Assembly (NCBI GenBank): GCA_021740585.1
Contig: JAIOZM010000015.1
Coordinates: forward strand, 1 to 58,475
Direction of reading: 5' to 3'
DNA length: 58,475 nucleotides
DNA from: Bacteroidales bacterium
Lineage (GTDB): Bacteria; Bacteroidota; Bacteroidia; Bacteroidales; GCA-2748055
In this document: positions 25,665 through 34,692 of the stretch, piece after piece
Position numbering within the stretch: the stretch's first letter is position 1
Layout: each line of letters begins with the position of its first letter
Made by a program: the position numbers and the translations under genes
Notes under the pieces: generated by a model
Database searches by the model: none
What the model saw: only the letters and a program-made list of their open reading frames with translations
Told to the model about the DNA's origin: nothing

Positions 25665-27620
25665 TCAAATTTTAACAAGCTTAAAAGTTTCATTTAAATT
25701 GTCATTTGCGATTTTGATAAAGTATATACCCGGCTGTAATTCTTTGCTAATATTATAAAATGTGGTTGTGATATCCGAAGCGGAAATAATTCCCCGACCT
25801 AGTTCTATAATTGTCTGACCTTTGGAGTCATATAGGCATATATTCAAATCGTCGGAATTATTTACAGCTATGGAGATATTTATCGAATCTTTAAATGGAT
25901 TGGGAAATGGAAGAGCCATAATATTTTGAGAAATATCATTTGACAGAGTGCTTGTATTTGCTTGTTTTGGAAGCTTAACAGGGGCAAAACCACATCCAAT
26001 TTCCATACATTCTCCGCCATTTTCATAAGCACCAATATCAGAGGCTGTACCAAAATAATCAGAAGCAAAATTATTAATGTTTTTGCCCGCATCGATAGCC
26101 TGCGAATCATTTTCAAGGAAATAGCCGCAATGATCCAGATCAAAAACAGCCTCATTAAAAAAACTATGAGCTCCGAAGATTAGCACTATTCCTCCAGAGA
26201 TCTGGTTGTAATCAAATACAACATTGCTTTCTATAGGTAAGATTTCGTATGAATCTGAAATATTGCCAGACATATTCATAAGATTATTATAGTAAATCAG
26301 TCCGTTAGAAGGACCGGTACTTGTTGCGAATGAAGTAATACCGTTGTTTCGACCATTTATTTGGGGTTGCAAGATGGTATTATTAAAAATATAGACTCTT
26401 CCGGCTGCAGGCCATTCTTTCCCTGTAGTAACATCAAACTTTAGTTTATTACCTATTTTTAAAAAATTACCTTCCTTAAAGTCCTCGGGAAATTTATGTG
26501 CTGTAAAAGAAATATTCCGAAAAAGATACAATGGGCCCAGACTAATATTTGAAAGACCATAATGAGCATAGGAGCTATCAGTAAAGTTTTCGTATATTCT
26601 AACATTAATATTTCCGCCTTCTGCTTCAATACAATTGTCCCAACAATGGCTGATATAATTATTATGTATATCAGAATCCTTATATGGAAAACCATGAGGC
26701 CCAAAGTTTCTCCATTCTCCCATTCCGTCGTTGTAGTAATGATCTTCGGAACCCGCAATGGTGTTATATCTAATCACCAGTTTCCCCCCGGTTCGGGCAA
26801 GCCAAATAGGTTGGGTGCCATTGGGATGATTACCAGCGCTTGTTTTGTCTGATGGCTCACTCCAGTTATTTGTATCAAAGGTCGGATCATGAAAGTAATT
26901 GTACTGAATAACAATATTCGAAGGAATAAGGTCTTTGCCATCGAGAAATATTCCATTGCTGTTTACAGCAAAATTTTTACTTAATGTGCCCCAATTTGAA
27001 ATCTCGCAATATTCAATGACCGCATATTTCTGTTGTGAATGCAATCTAATCGGATAGTTTTTAACTCCCTTTATTTTCCATCCTCTGATAATTACCCAAT
27101 CATGTTTTACATCAATTCCAACAGAATGTAAATGCATTGCATTGATGGTTGAATCAGATCCCTCAGATGGTTCGTAAACTATATAACCTTCTTCTTGACT
27201 TCCACCTTCTGTAGTTGAAAAGCCATTAGCATCCGGAACAATTTGTATTCTTTTTTTTATTTTGAAATCGTCATCCCAGGTAGTGAAACTGAATGTCTGA
27301 TTTTCCGTATCATTCTGAACCAAAACTTCATAATCGGTAGCAGATTCCAAATTCACAATACTTCCCCGGTACTCGTAATTATCGTCTTCACGAGGTAGCA
27401 GATACAATTCCAGTCCTGAAAGCCAATCGCTGCTTCCTTGCTTGCGGTAAAAGACTTCTCCAGCCGGATTGTCAGGTAAGGCTTCAGGTGTCCAGTATAT
27501 GCCCGCAGAGTTAAATGTTGGCACAATTTCCAGACCGGGAGCACCAAGTGTCTGCCCCTTGCATGGAAGTATAAAAATTGAAGCTAAACTAATAATTGAA
27601 AGGACCAGTTTGATTTTCAT
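25665..27620 (-). CDS. Secreted right-handed beta-helix protein with T9SS sorting domain
   Basis: A 651-residue protein with a signal peptide (ending PCKGQ). An N-terminal FN3-like segment lies at about 25-115. A parallel beta-helix at about 130-540 carries repeated coils such as VIIRGWKIKGVKNYPIRLHSQ, AVIEYCEISNW, IVIQYNYFHD and LVIRYNTIAGSEDHYYNDG. A C-terminal type A sorting domain begins near 575 (PFPNPFKDSINISIAVNN...GIYFIKI). Helices of this type include pectate, alginate and chondroitin lyases. The catalytic residues cannot be named, so lyase activity on a uronic-acid polymer is inference. It is the last gene of the PUL operon, 24 bp after a GH105 gene, and is probably surface-exposed. 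Confidence 0.85.
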   Translation of the reverse strand: MKIKLVLSIISLASIFILPCKGQTLGAPGLEIVPTFNSAGIYWTPEALPDNPAGEVFYRKQGSSDWLSGLELYLLPREDDNYEYRGSIVNLESATDYEVLVQNDTENQTFSFTTWDDDFKIKKRIQIVPDANGFSTTEGGSQEEGYIVYEPSEGSDSTINAMHLHSVGIDVKHDWVIIRGWKIKGVKNYPIRLHSQQKYAVIEYCEISNWGTLSKNFAVNSNGIFLDGKDLIPSNIVIQYNYFHDPTFDTNNWSEPSDKTSAGNHPNGTQPIWLARTGGKLVIRYNTIAGSEDHYYNDGMGEWRNFGPHGFPYKDSDIHNNYISHCWDNCIEAEGGNINVRIYENFTDSSYAHYGLSNISLGPLYLFRNISFTAHKFPEDFKEGNFLKIGNKLKFDVTTGKEWPAAGRVYIFNNTILQPQINGRNNGITSFATSTGPSNGLIYYNNLMNMSGNISDSYEILPIESNVVFDYNQISGGIVLIFGAHSFFNEAVFDLDHCGYFLENDSQAIDAGKNINNFASDYFGTASDIGAYENGGECMEIGCGFAPVKLPKQANTSTLSNDISQNIMALPFPNPFKDSINISIAVNNSDDLNICLYDSKGQTIIELGRGIISASDITTTFYNISKELQPGIYFIKIANDNLNETFKLVKI

Positions 27621-27644
27621 AGCTAATTATTGATTCGAATGTAA

Positions 27645-29786
27645 TTATTTCCTGATTTTGATGAATTTAAAATTCTTTGAAGGATTTGTACTGGAATTTA
27701 TTCTTCCAAACCATAGCCCTTCTTCAAGGATTTCCGTTTCGATATATAACTTGTTATACCCCTCATAAAAAACGCCAAGGTTTTTTGTCAATACTCTCTG
27801 TCCGTTAATGGAGTATATCTCAATTGAAAGTTGAGAAGAATTCTCCAAAAAGAAAGAAACTTGAGCTTCATTTGTAAGGGGATTTGGGAAAATTTCAACC
27901 TCAGATTTTCTATTAGGATTTGTATAATTATTTATTTTATCCGGGTTAGCCCGATTAAGATCATCAATGAATATATTCTGGTTTGCAAAAAGTTCATTCA
28001 TAATTAAGAATGCTCCTAAACCGTGATTATTATTAACTAGTTTAGCTCTGTTAATATAGAAGGTGTAATCTCCCACGCCGGTTCCTTCACAAATATCTAC
28101 CAGGTAGGTGAGATTATCGCTATGAATGCTAATCTTGGTTAATACTCCGGCCCAGCCTTTATCTGCAGTTATTTCAAGACTATCTGAAACATATCCTCTT
28201 TGTACTGCCCGCTTAATGGCATAGGAATACATCATTGAACAGGATGTTTCAAGCCAGTTATCAGGATTTTCTCCTTTGTTAATCACCTGGTACCATAAGC
28301 CGGTTTCTTTATCCTGGTAGTTAGCGAGTCCGTTCAAAGCTTTTTCTAAAATTACCAGCAAATCTTCCCTACCTTCAAAATCCTCCGGAATGATCTCAAG
28401 AATTTCGACCAGTCCCATTACAAACCATCCAACAGACCGGCCCCAGAACTCCCCTGAATGATTATCAGGAGGAGTGGCCCATGGTTCGGAGCCATCTTCA
28501 TCGTAAGCATGAAAAAGCAAACCTGTCTCCTCGTCCTGAAGATGGCTGGCATAGGTTTTATACTGATGAATTGCTTCGGCATAGCAGTATTCTTCTTCTC
28601 CAAAAGTTTTCCCATATCTTACCAAAAAAGGCATTGACATATAAAGGCCATCCAGCCATAATTCATTGGGTTTCTTTTGCATATGCCAGAAACCATTATC
28701 AGTTGTCCGTGGATAGGTATTGTATACTTTTCTTACATTCTCAGCGGCTTTTTTAAATTTTAATTCGTCTGTTTGATAATACATATGAAGGGCAATGATT
28801 CCAGGAAGAAGGTCATCAAGACGATTTATGCTCTTATCTATATTGCCTTCATTATCAATGTGGAGATCTGCCCACTGATGGATAAATGAATAATATCTTG
28901 AATCCCCTGTTCGGATATACGTGCGGTACATCCCTTCAAGATATAAAGCAGTAGCATATGCCCAGGGGTCAAAACTTGAAGGTGTATATCGTTTTAGGGT
29001 TGATTCAATTACGGATTCTGACCAATCGATAAATTTAACGGAGAAAACTACCTTGCCGGTGTCTTCAAGAGCACCATCTGATATTATATAATTTAAACTG
29101 TCGTCACCAATAAAACCTTTATTCGGGACAAACCACATCACATTGTCCTCATCTTCGATAATAGAACCGTTTCTGGGAGTCCCTGTGGATACTATGCTAA
29201 TGTCGTCCTGATCGTAATCGCTGTCATTTGCCAGAAAGTTTAGTTTCAAAGGAACATCGGGAAAAATATCATAATAGTCATCATTTGCAACAGGGGAGAA
29301 GTTTTCAGGGAAATCATTCGAAACTAATTCAATTCTGTCGACATTCGGGCCACCATCAGACCCCGACGATTCAAGCCTCAAATTATTATTACCGACCTGA
29401 AGTTTCAAGGGCAAAATCTTTATTTTCCAGCTTATCCAATCAATAGTGGATTCAAAGGGCAGGTTCTTTACAATAATTTTTCCGTTCAATATTATACTTA
29501 TGGGTCTTGAATCAGACCCACCATTTGCAAAACGGATCAATAATTCTGTATTGGCAGCTTCATGCAATTTTATGTCCCAGGCAATGAAGCCTCCGGGACT
29601 ATTATTATAATTTACAAAACCGGAGCCGGTAAATCCTGAATTATCGGAATCAATAGAGGCCATATTTATAATTCCGGCTTCTTCCGCTTCAAGATTTATT
29701 CGCCTTTGTGCATCTAAAACCGACACATTAAAAAGGAATAAAACGACCATAGACAGGCCTATAATGCATTTTTTCTTTAAGGCCAT
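27645..29786 (-). CDS. GH88/GH105-type unsaturated uronyl hydrolase, secreted via T9SS
   Basis: A 713-residue multidomain enzyme. It has a signal peptide (ending LDAQ), a CBM6/CBM35-like domain (about 28-156, ending VDRIELVS) and a cadherin/Big-like domain (about 165-255, LKLNFLANDSDYDQDDISI). The (alpha/alpha)6-barrel (about 260-620) has ELWLDGLYMSMPFLVRYG around Asp379, RSVGWFVMGLVEIL and ETSCSMMYSYAIKRAV. A type A T9SS sorting domain follows (about 630-713). The family removes 4,5-unsaturated uronic acids left by polysaccharide lyases. Unlike its two neighbours it has D-G instead of D-D at the catalytic motif, and it is the only one of the three with CBM and T9SS modules. It ends 24 bp before the beta-helix gene. 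Confidence 0.9.
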   Translation of the reverse strand: MALKKKCIIGLSMVVLFLFNVSVLDAQRRINLEAEEAGIINMASIDSDNSGFTGSGFVNYNNSPGGFIAWDIKLHEAANTELLIRFANGGSDSRPISIILNGKIIVKNLPFESTIDWISWKIKILPLKLQVGNNNLRLESSGSDGGPNVDRIELVSNDFPENFSPVANDDYYDIFPDVPLKLNFLANDSDYDQDDISIVSTGTPRNGSIIEDEDNVMWFVPNKGFIGDDSLNYIISDGALEDTGKVVFSVKFIDWSESVIESTLKRYTPSSFDPWAYATALYLEGMYRTYIRTGDSRYYSFIHQWADLHIDNEGNIDKSINRLDDLLPGIIALHMYYQTDELKFKKAAENVRKVYNTYPRTTDNGFWHMQKKPNELWLDGLYMSMPFLVRYGKTFGEEEYCYAEAIHQYKTYASHLQDEETGLLFHAYDEDGSEPWATPPDNHSGEFWGRSVGWFVMGLVEILEIIPEDFEGREDLLVILEKALNGLANYQDKETGLWYQVINKGENPDNWLETSCSMMYSYAIKRAVQRGYVSDSLEITADKGWAGVLTKISIHSDNLTYLVDICEGTGVGDYTFYINRAKLVNNNHGLGAFLIMNELFANQNIFIDDLNRANPDKINNYTNPNRKSEVEIFPNPLTNEAQVSFFLENSSQLSIEIYSINGQRVLTKNLGVFYEGYNKLYIETEILEEGLWFGRINSSTNPSKNFKFIKIRK

Positions 29787-29787
29787 A

Positions 29788-31143
29788 TTATTTAGTTTCA
29801 GTTGGTTTGAAATGAATAGTTCGCCACTCCTTAACAGGTTTAAAATCCTGATTTCTTAATAGTTTGATTATTTCGGAACCGGCAAGAAGAGCAGGTCCCA
29901 AGCCATGTAATGAATTATGGCTGGGTGGTCTGTGGTAGTAATATACCATATCAGCACCAAAAGTTGTACCTGCGCACATATTTTCAATTTCACCCTCATC
30001 GGATATATACATTGTTAAACCGTTCCACCCGGCTAAAGCTACAGATGCATAGGTGTAATCTATCCAGCCTTCATTAACAGCTTTTGCCATAGAATATACA
30101 AACATTGCCGTTCCGGAGGTTTCAGGATAAGTATCATTCTTGTCCAGGATATTGAACCATAATCCATTCCCACCCTGTAGTTCAGCAATACTTTTAATAT
30201 GTGCCCGGTATATTTTAAGGACTTGATCGCGATCTTTGTAGTCTTCGGGTAAAACATCCAATAAGGTAGTTATCGACATCATAGCCCATCCGTTTGCCCT
30301 GCTCCAGAAAAACTCGGGATCATATTCCTTTGCATTGAGATTCATACCATGATCGAACAGGTTTTTATTGCAGTTAAAAAGATATGAGCTTAGTTGAAGA
30401 ACTTGGTTTACAGCTTCAGTATAGTAAATATCGTTTTTTGTAATTTCTCCCATCCTGACAAGGAATGGGATCGACATATAAAAGTCATCTGTCCATACCG
30501 ATTCCTTTTGAGGTCTCTTCCTGGCAAGTGTTCCATCGACCAGACGAAATTGCTTGTGCATTATAAAATTCTCAACGGTATCAATCATTTTTCGGTATTC
30601 GATATCAGGATTTATCTGCCAGGCCTGAATGAGTGCCGCACCAATTGATCCACAGTGATCCAGAGCATTCATATTAATAATTCTATGATAGCTACCATTC
30701 CCGGGTTTTTTTATCAATGCTTTTTCTCGGAAATACGGAAGATTCTTAAAAATGAAATCATAATTATTAATAACATATTTTTGGTAATCAGCCCTTTCCA
30801 GGACATCTGAGGCAGCCAGCATACCTGTATGTATAACTCCAACGGTATAGTCCCAAAGATTAAAGGATCCTGTTCGGGTATCGACTATTGCATTGGTATC
30901 TGGTATGGAAAAATCGATTATTTCTCCCCCTGTTTTCTCGTTGATTATTTGATAGGGAGTTGATTTAATGATATAGTCTGCAATTTTGCAAACAACATCA
31001 CTTATATTCTTCTCATCCGGAATTCTATAAGGTAATTCATATTCTGTATCGTCAATCTGAAATTTTTCTTTGTCAGCCGTATTCTCCTTACAAGATTGCA
31101 GGAGAATAATTGTAACTATAAGATAAAGAATACTTCTAATCAT
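29788..31143 (-). CDS. GH88/GH105-type unsaturated uronyl hydrolase, lipoprotein
   Basis: A 451-residue enzyme with a lipoprotein signal (LLQSC, Cys18). The (alpha/alpha)6-barrel motifs are VWTDDFYMSIPFLVRMG (Asp219/Asp220), FFWSRANGWAMMSI, and ETSGTAMFVYSMAKAV; the C-terminus has the SLHGLGPALLAGSEI loop. By family it hydrolyses the unsaturated uronic acid from the non-reducing end of lyase products, in the periplasm or on the outer membrane. Its start overlaps the upstream GH105 gene by 8 bp, and its stop lies 1 bp before the start of the next one. The three GH105 genes are thus tightly packed and probably co-translated. Confidence 0.92.
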   Translation of the reverse strand: MIRSILYLIVTIILLQSCKENTADKEKFQIDDTEYELPYRIPDEKNISDVVCKIADYIIKSTPYQIINEKTGGEIIDFSIPDTNAIVDTRTGSFNLWDYTVGVIHTGMLAASDVLERADYQKYVINNYDFIFKNLPYFREKALIKKPGNGSYHRIINMNALDHCGSIGAALIQAWQINPDIEYRKMIDTVENFIMHKQFRLVDGTLARKRPQKESVWTDDFYMSIPFLVRMGEITKNDIYYTEAVNQVLQLSSYLFNCNKNLFDHGMNLNAKEYDPEFFWSRANGWAMMSITTLLDVLPEDYKDRDQVLKIYRAHIKSIAELQGGNGLWFNILDKNDTYPETSGTAMFVYSMAKAVNEGWIDYTYASVALAGWNGLTMYISDEGEIENMCAGTTFGADMVYYYHRPPSHNSLHGLGPALLAGSEIIKLLRNQDFKPVKEWRTIHFKPTETK

Positions 31144-32383
31144 TTTTCCGTACTTTATTGTTTTCTAATAATTTGTTTATTTCAATTCCAGCAAGAAGAA
31201 CAGCACCTAAACCATGAATGTCATCTCGTTTTACCGGGCGTTCATAGTAGAAAAGTAAATCATCGCTAATTCCGGTACCAATGCAAATATTATCAACCTC
31301 AGCCTGATCAGTTATCATAGTTTTCAGACCTTCCCAAGCCCTTAAAGCTATTTTTTCATAAGAAGCTGGTATCCATCCTTCGTTTACCGATTTGGCAATG
31401 CTATAAATGAACATTGCTGTGGCAGAAGTTTCGAGATAGGAATCGTTTTTATCAATGATTTGATGCCAAAGTCCGGATGGGTCCTGATATCGTGAAATTC
31501 CGGTAATTTGATTCTGAAGAATTCGAATTAATTCTTCTGTGGAAGGATGATTAGCAGGTAGATTTTTTAGGAGTTCAACCTGTGCCATCATTACCCATCC
31601 GTTGCATCTTCCCCAGTGTGCCACACCATTTTGTCCGTTATCTTCATACCAGCAATGGTAGTATATCTGATTATTTTCATTGTAGAGATAGTGAGTAAAA
31701 TTTTTCACCTGCAAAATTGCATCGTCATAGTACTCAGTTTCACCAGTCAACTTAGCCATTCTTACCAGAAATGGAACACTCATGTACAGATCGTCTGCCC
31801 AAAGGGTCATAGGCCTTGGAGATTTTCTTACAAATGTTCCATCTTCAAGTCTAAGTTCTCTGTTTTTTATGAAGTCTGCGGCTCTTTCAAGGTATTCAAG
31901 ATATTCCTCCTCGGGTTCCAATTGATAAAGATCCAATAGTCCGGCACCCATAGCCCCGCAATCATCCAGCAGAGCTAAGCGATAAAATTGTCGTAATGAA
32001 GTTCTTTTGTATCCTTCTTCATATTGTTGACGGAAATAATCGAGGTTGTTAAAAATAAAATCATAATTCTTCTCAACATAATTTGAATATTTTGGATTTC
32101 CGGTTGTCTCTGATAAATCAAGCATAGCAATGGCAAGAACACCATTCCAGTAACTCCAGTCATTATATGCGCTTTCCAATCGAAAGTCTGGGGAAAGCGG
32201 AAGATGCCCGGATGATGAATATAGCTTTCCATTTGAAGTATTAACAATTTTAAAGCTGGTTTCATTCAAAATTTTATCAGCTAATTTTGCTACCAAATCA
32301 ACATCAGAAACTGGCAATTGGGAGTAAAGATTTGAAAAGCAAAAAGCAATTGTCAGGAAAATATAGAAGGTTTTTGTTTTCAT
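31136..32383 (-). CDS. GH88/GH105-type unsaturated uronyl hydrolase, exported
   Basis: A 415-residue enzyme with a signal peptide (MKTKTFYIFLTIAFCFSNLYS). It shows the same barrel motifs as its neighbour: LWADDLYMSVPFLVRMA (Asp197/Asp198), AHWGRCNGWVMMAQVELL, and ETSATAMFIYSIAKSV, with IHGLGAVLLAGIEINKLL at the end. It is a minimal, single-domain GH105 and closely resembles the lipoprotein copy at 29788-31143, suggesting a local duplication followed by change of location signal. It lies 12 bp after the GH3 gene and overlaps the next GH105 gene by 8 bp. Confidence 0.93.
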   Translation of the reverse strand: MKTKTFYIFLTIAFCFSNLYSQLPVSDVDLVAKLADKILNETSFKIVNTSNGKLYSSSGHLPLSPDFRLESAYNDWSYWNGVLAIAMLDLSETTGNPKYSNYVEKNYDFIFNNLDYFRQQYEEGYKRTSLRQFYRLALLDDCGAMGAGLLDLYQLEPEEEYLEYLERAADFIKNRELRLEDGTFVRKSPRPMTLWADDLYMSVPFLVRMAKLTGETEYYDDAILQVKNFTHYLYNENNQIYYHCWYEDNGQNGVAHWGRCNGWVMMAQVELLKNLPANHPSTEELIRILQNQITGISRYQDPSGLWHQIIDKNDSYLETSATAMFIYSIAKSVNEGWIPASYEKIALRAWEGLKTMITDQAEVDNICIGTGISDDLLFYYERPVKRDDIHGLGAVLLAGIEINKLLENNKVRKND

Positions 32384-32395
32384 AGTAAATACATA

Positions 32396-34687
32396 TTATT
32401 TTATTATTTCCAATTCAGCCGTGAGCGTATCACAAATAAAAGTGAACAAGCCCGGCTCTATAACTGATTTCATTTCCTTATTCCATAACTCAAGTTGGGA
32501 AGAGTTAATAGTAAATGAGATCTTTTTAGTTTCTCCGGCATCAAGCTTTAGCCGATGAAAACCAACAAGTTTTTTTGTGGGAGTTACTACAGTACTTATT
32601 TGGTCGTTAATGTATAACAAAGCAATTTCTTCTCCTTCAGAAGCACTTATATTTTTTATGTTTACAGAAATATTGACGTCCATTCCTGACGATAAATTCT
32701 CCGGAACAATGAGATTGCTATATTCGAATTCAGAATAGCTTAAACCGTAACCAAATTCATACAAAGGACCAGTTTCTCCAAACTGAAAGTCACGAAACCA
32801 GGTTGAAGGTTTATGATTGTACCAGCTATGAAGCTGACCAATACTTCCCGGAATGCTTATTGCAAGTTTTCCTGATGGATTTAATTTTCCATATATGATG
32901 TCTGCTACAGCTCTTCCACCTTCCATTCCGGGATTCCAGCATTCTAAAATTGCATCGGCATTTTCTTTGAACCAGGAGATATCGAGTGGACGACCGTTTA
33001 TCAGCGCTACAATAAGCTTCTTGTTGATGGCTTTTATCTTTTTTGCATATTCAATCTGATTCCCTGCCAGTTCAATACTCTGCCTGGCATGATTTTCCCC
33101 TCCGGTTCGATATTCTTCATATCCAACCGCTCTGTAATCACTTCCCCCAACAACAAGTATCACATAGTCGGCATCATTAGTAGCTTCATTGATTTTTTCA
33201 AAATATTTTCCTTCAATCTGGTAACTTTGTCCACAGTTAAAGTATTCTACATCAATATTATCCGGGGCATTTTCTTTCAATCCTTCGTCAATATATTTCA
33301 CCCAAGGCGATGGATCTGATTGCCTGATCCAGTCTCCAAGAATGGCGTTGCTATGTGCATAGGGTCCTGTAATTAAAATTCTGGCAGATTTATTGCCTGA
33401 AATGGGCAGAACCTTGTTTTTATTCTCCAAAAGAACAATAGATTTAGCAGCCATTTCATAAGCCAGCTCCTGCGCATCTTCGCTTAATACATTTTCTCCT
33501 TTTACCGGACCTGTGGCAAAAGGATTTTCAAACAATCCCAGTTGAAATTTTACTTTCAGGATAGCCTTAACAGCCTCGTCGATCCTGGTGATTTCGATTT
33601 CGCCTGACTCAATTGATGCTTTAACCGGTTCAATAAAGATTTGCCCATTATTATGAATATCAATTCCTGAATTTATTCCCAATGTAAAAGCATCTTGCAA
33701 ATTATCTGTCAGTTTATGCAGGGTCATAAGCCTTTCCATATCCATCCAATCAGTTACAACTGCTCCCTGAAAGCCCCACTCTTTTTTAAGAATATCCAAT
33801 AGCAACCAGGAATTCGCATGACATGGGATTCCACCAATATCATGATGAGCCGGCATTACCGACCAGGCACCGGCTTCAACACATCTCTTGAAGGGAGGAA
33901 AGAAATCCTCGCGTAAACTTCTTTCAGTATATTCAACCGGGGCAAAATTAAGTCCGTTCAGGGGCCGTCCACCGGCAACAAAATGCTTAAGGCAGCTTGC
34001 TATTCTATTTTCTCCCGAAAAATTATTTCCCTGAAAACCAATAACCATAGCTCTTCCCATTTCACCGCATAAAAACGGATCTTCACCAAATGTCTCGCCA
34101 CAACGCCCCCAGCGGGCATCTCTGGCTATGTCGACGGTTGGACTAAAAGACCAGTTAAATCCCCAGCTTCTGGCTTCTATTGCAATCATTTCAGATATCT
34201 CCCTTGTGAGGCAGGTGTCAAAGGATGATGCCATTGCCAGGTTTACCGGAAATACAGAGGTTTCTTCCACCCCAACCCCATGTACTGCATTTTGAGCAAT
34301 TAGAAGAGGGATTTTAAGACGGGATTGCAAAGCTGTTTCCTGACGGCGGTTTGAGTCTTCCCAATCCTCTACATTACGTGTTATACCTACTTTACCATCA
34401 CGTATATCGTCCAACAGTCTCTGATAATTGTTTGCTGATTCATTTTTTGCACCCGGATCCTCTTCTCCATCAGTAAAAATCTCTTTTTTCTGACTTTCCA
34501 ATGCAGAGGTCCAGTCCAGGTTCATCTGGCCCAGTTTTTCTTCAAGTGTCATTCTCGATAATAAATCGTTGACTCTTTTGTCCACAGAAGCGGTTTGATC
34601 AAGATATACCGGTAAATCCTTATTGCAAGCAGTAACAATAATTAGGGAGATTATTATCCACACCATATTTTTTAATGAAACTCCCAT
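32396..34687 (-). CDS. Glycoside hydrolase family 3 beta-glycosidase, lipoprotein
   Basis: A 763-residue protein from the ATG at 34687; a longer frame to 34753 would overlap the upstream gene and lacks a signal. The lipobox Cys21 is in IIVTAC. The GH3 N-terminal barrel has the SCLKHFVAGG motif (Lys-His about 234-235) and the nucleophile Asp313 in GAVVTDWMDM. The second alpha/beta domain (about 395-610) and an FN3-like C-terminal domain (about 655-763) complete the usual BglX layout. Likely activity is an exo beta-glucosidase, -xylosidase or related. It follows the GH36-like gene by 5 bp in the PUL operon. Confidence 0.94.
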   Translation of the reverse strand: MGVSLKNMVWIIISLIIVTACNKDLPVYLDQTASVDKRVNDLLSRMTLEEKLGQMNLDWTSALESQKKEIFTDGEEDPGAKNESANNYQRLLDDIRDGKVGITRNVEDWEDSNRRQETALQSRLKIPLLIAQNAVHGVGVEETSVFPVNLAMASSFDTCLTREISEMIAIEARSWGFNWSFSPTVDIARDARWGRCGETFGEDPFLCGEMGRAMVIGFQGNNFSGENRIASCLKHFVAGGRPLNGLNFAPVEYTERSLREDFFPPFKRCVEAGAWSVMPAHHDIGGIPCHANSWLLLDILKKEWGFQGAVVTDWMDMERLMTLHKLTDNLQDAFTLGINSGIDIHNNGQIFIEPVKASIESGEIEITRIDEAVKAILKVKFQLGLFENPFATGPVKGENVLSEDAQELAYEMAAKSIVLLENKNKVLPISGNKSARILITGPYAHSNAILGDWIRQSDPSPWVKYIDEGLKENAPDNIDVEYFNCGQSYQIEGKYFEKINEATNDADYVILVVGGSDYRAVGYEEYRTGGENHARQSIELAGNQIEYAKKIKAINKKLIVALINGRPLDISWFKENADAILECWNPGMEGGRAVADIIYGKLNPSGKLAISIPGSIGQLHSWYNHKPSTWFRDFQFGETGPLYEFGYGLSYSEFEYSNLIVPENLSSGMDVNISVNIKNISASEGEEIALLYINDQISTVVTPTKKLVGFHRLKLDAGETKKISFTINSSQLELWNKEMKSVIEPGLFTFICDTLTAELEIIK

Positions 34688-34692
34688 TATGG

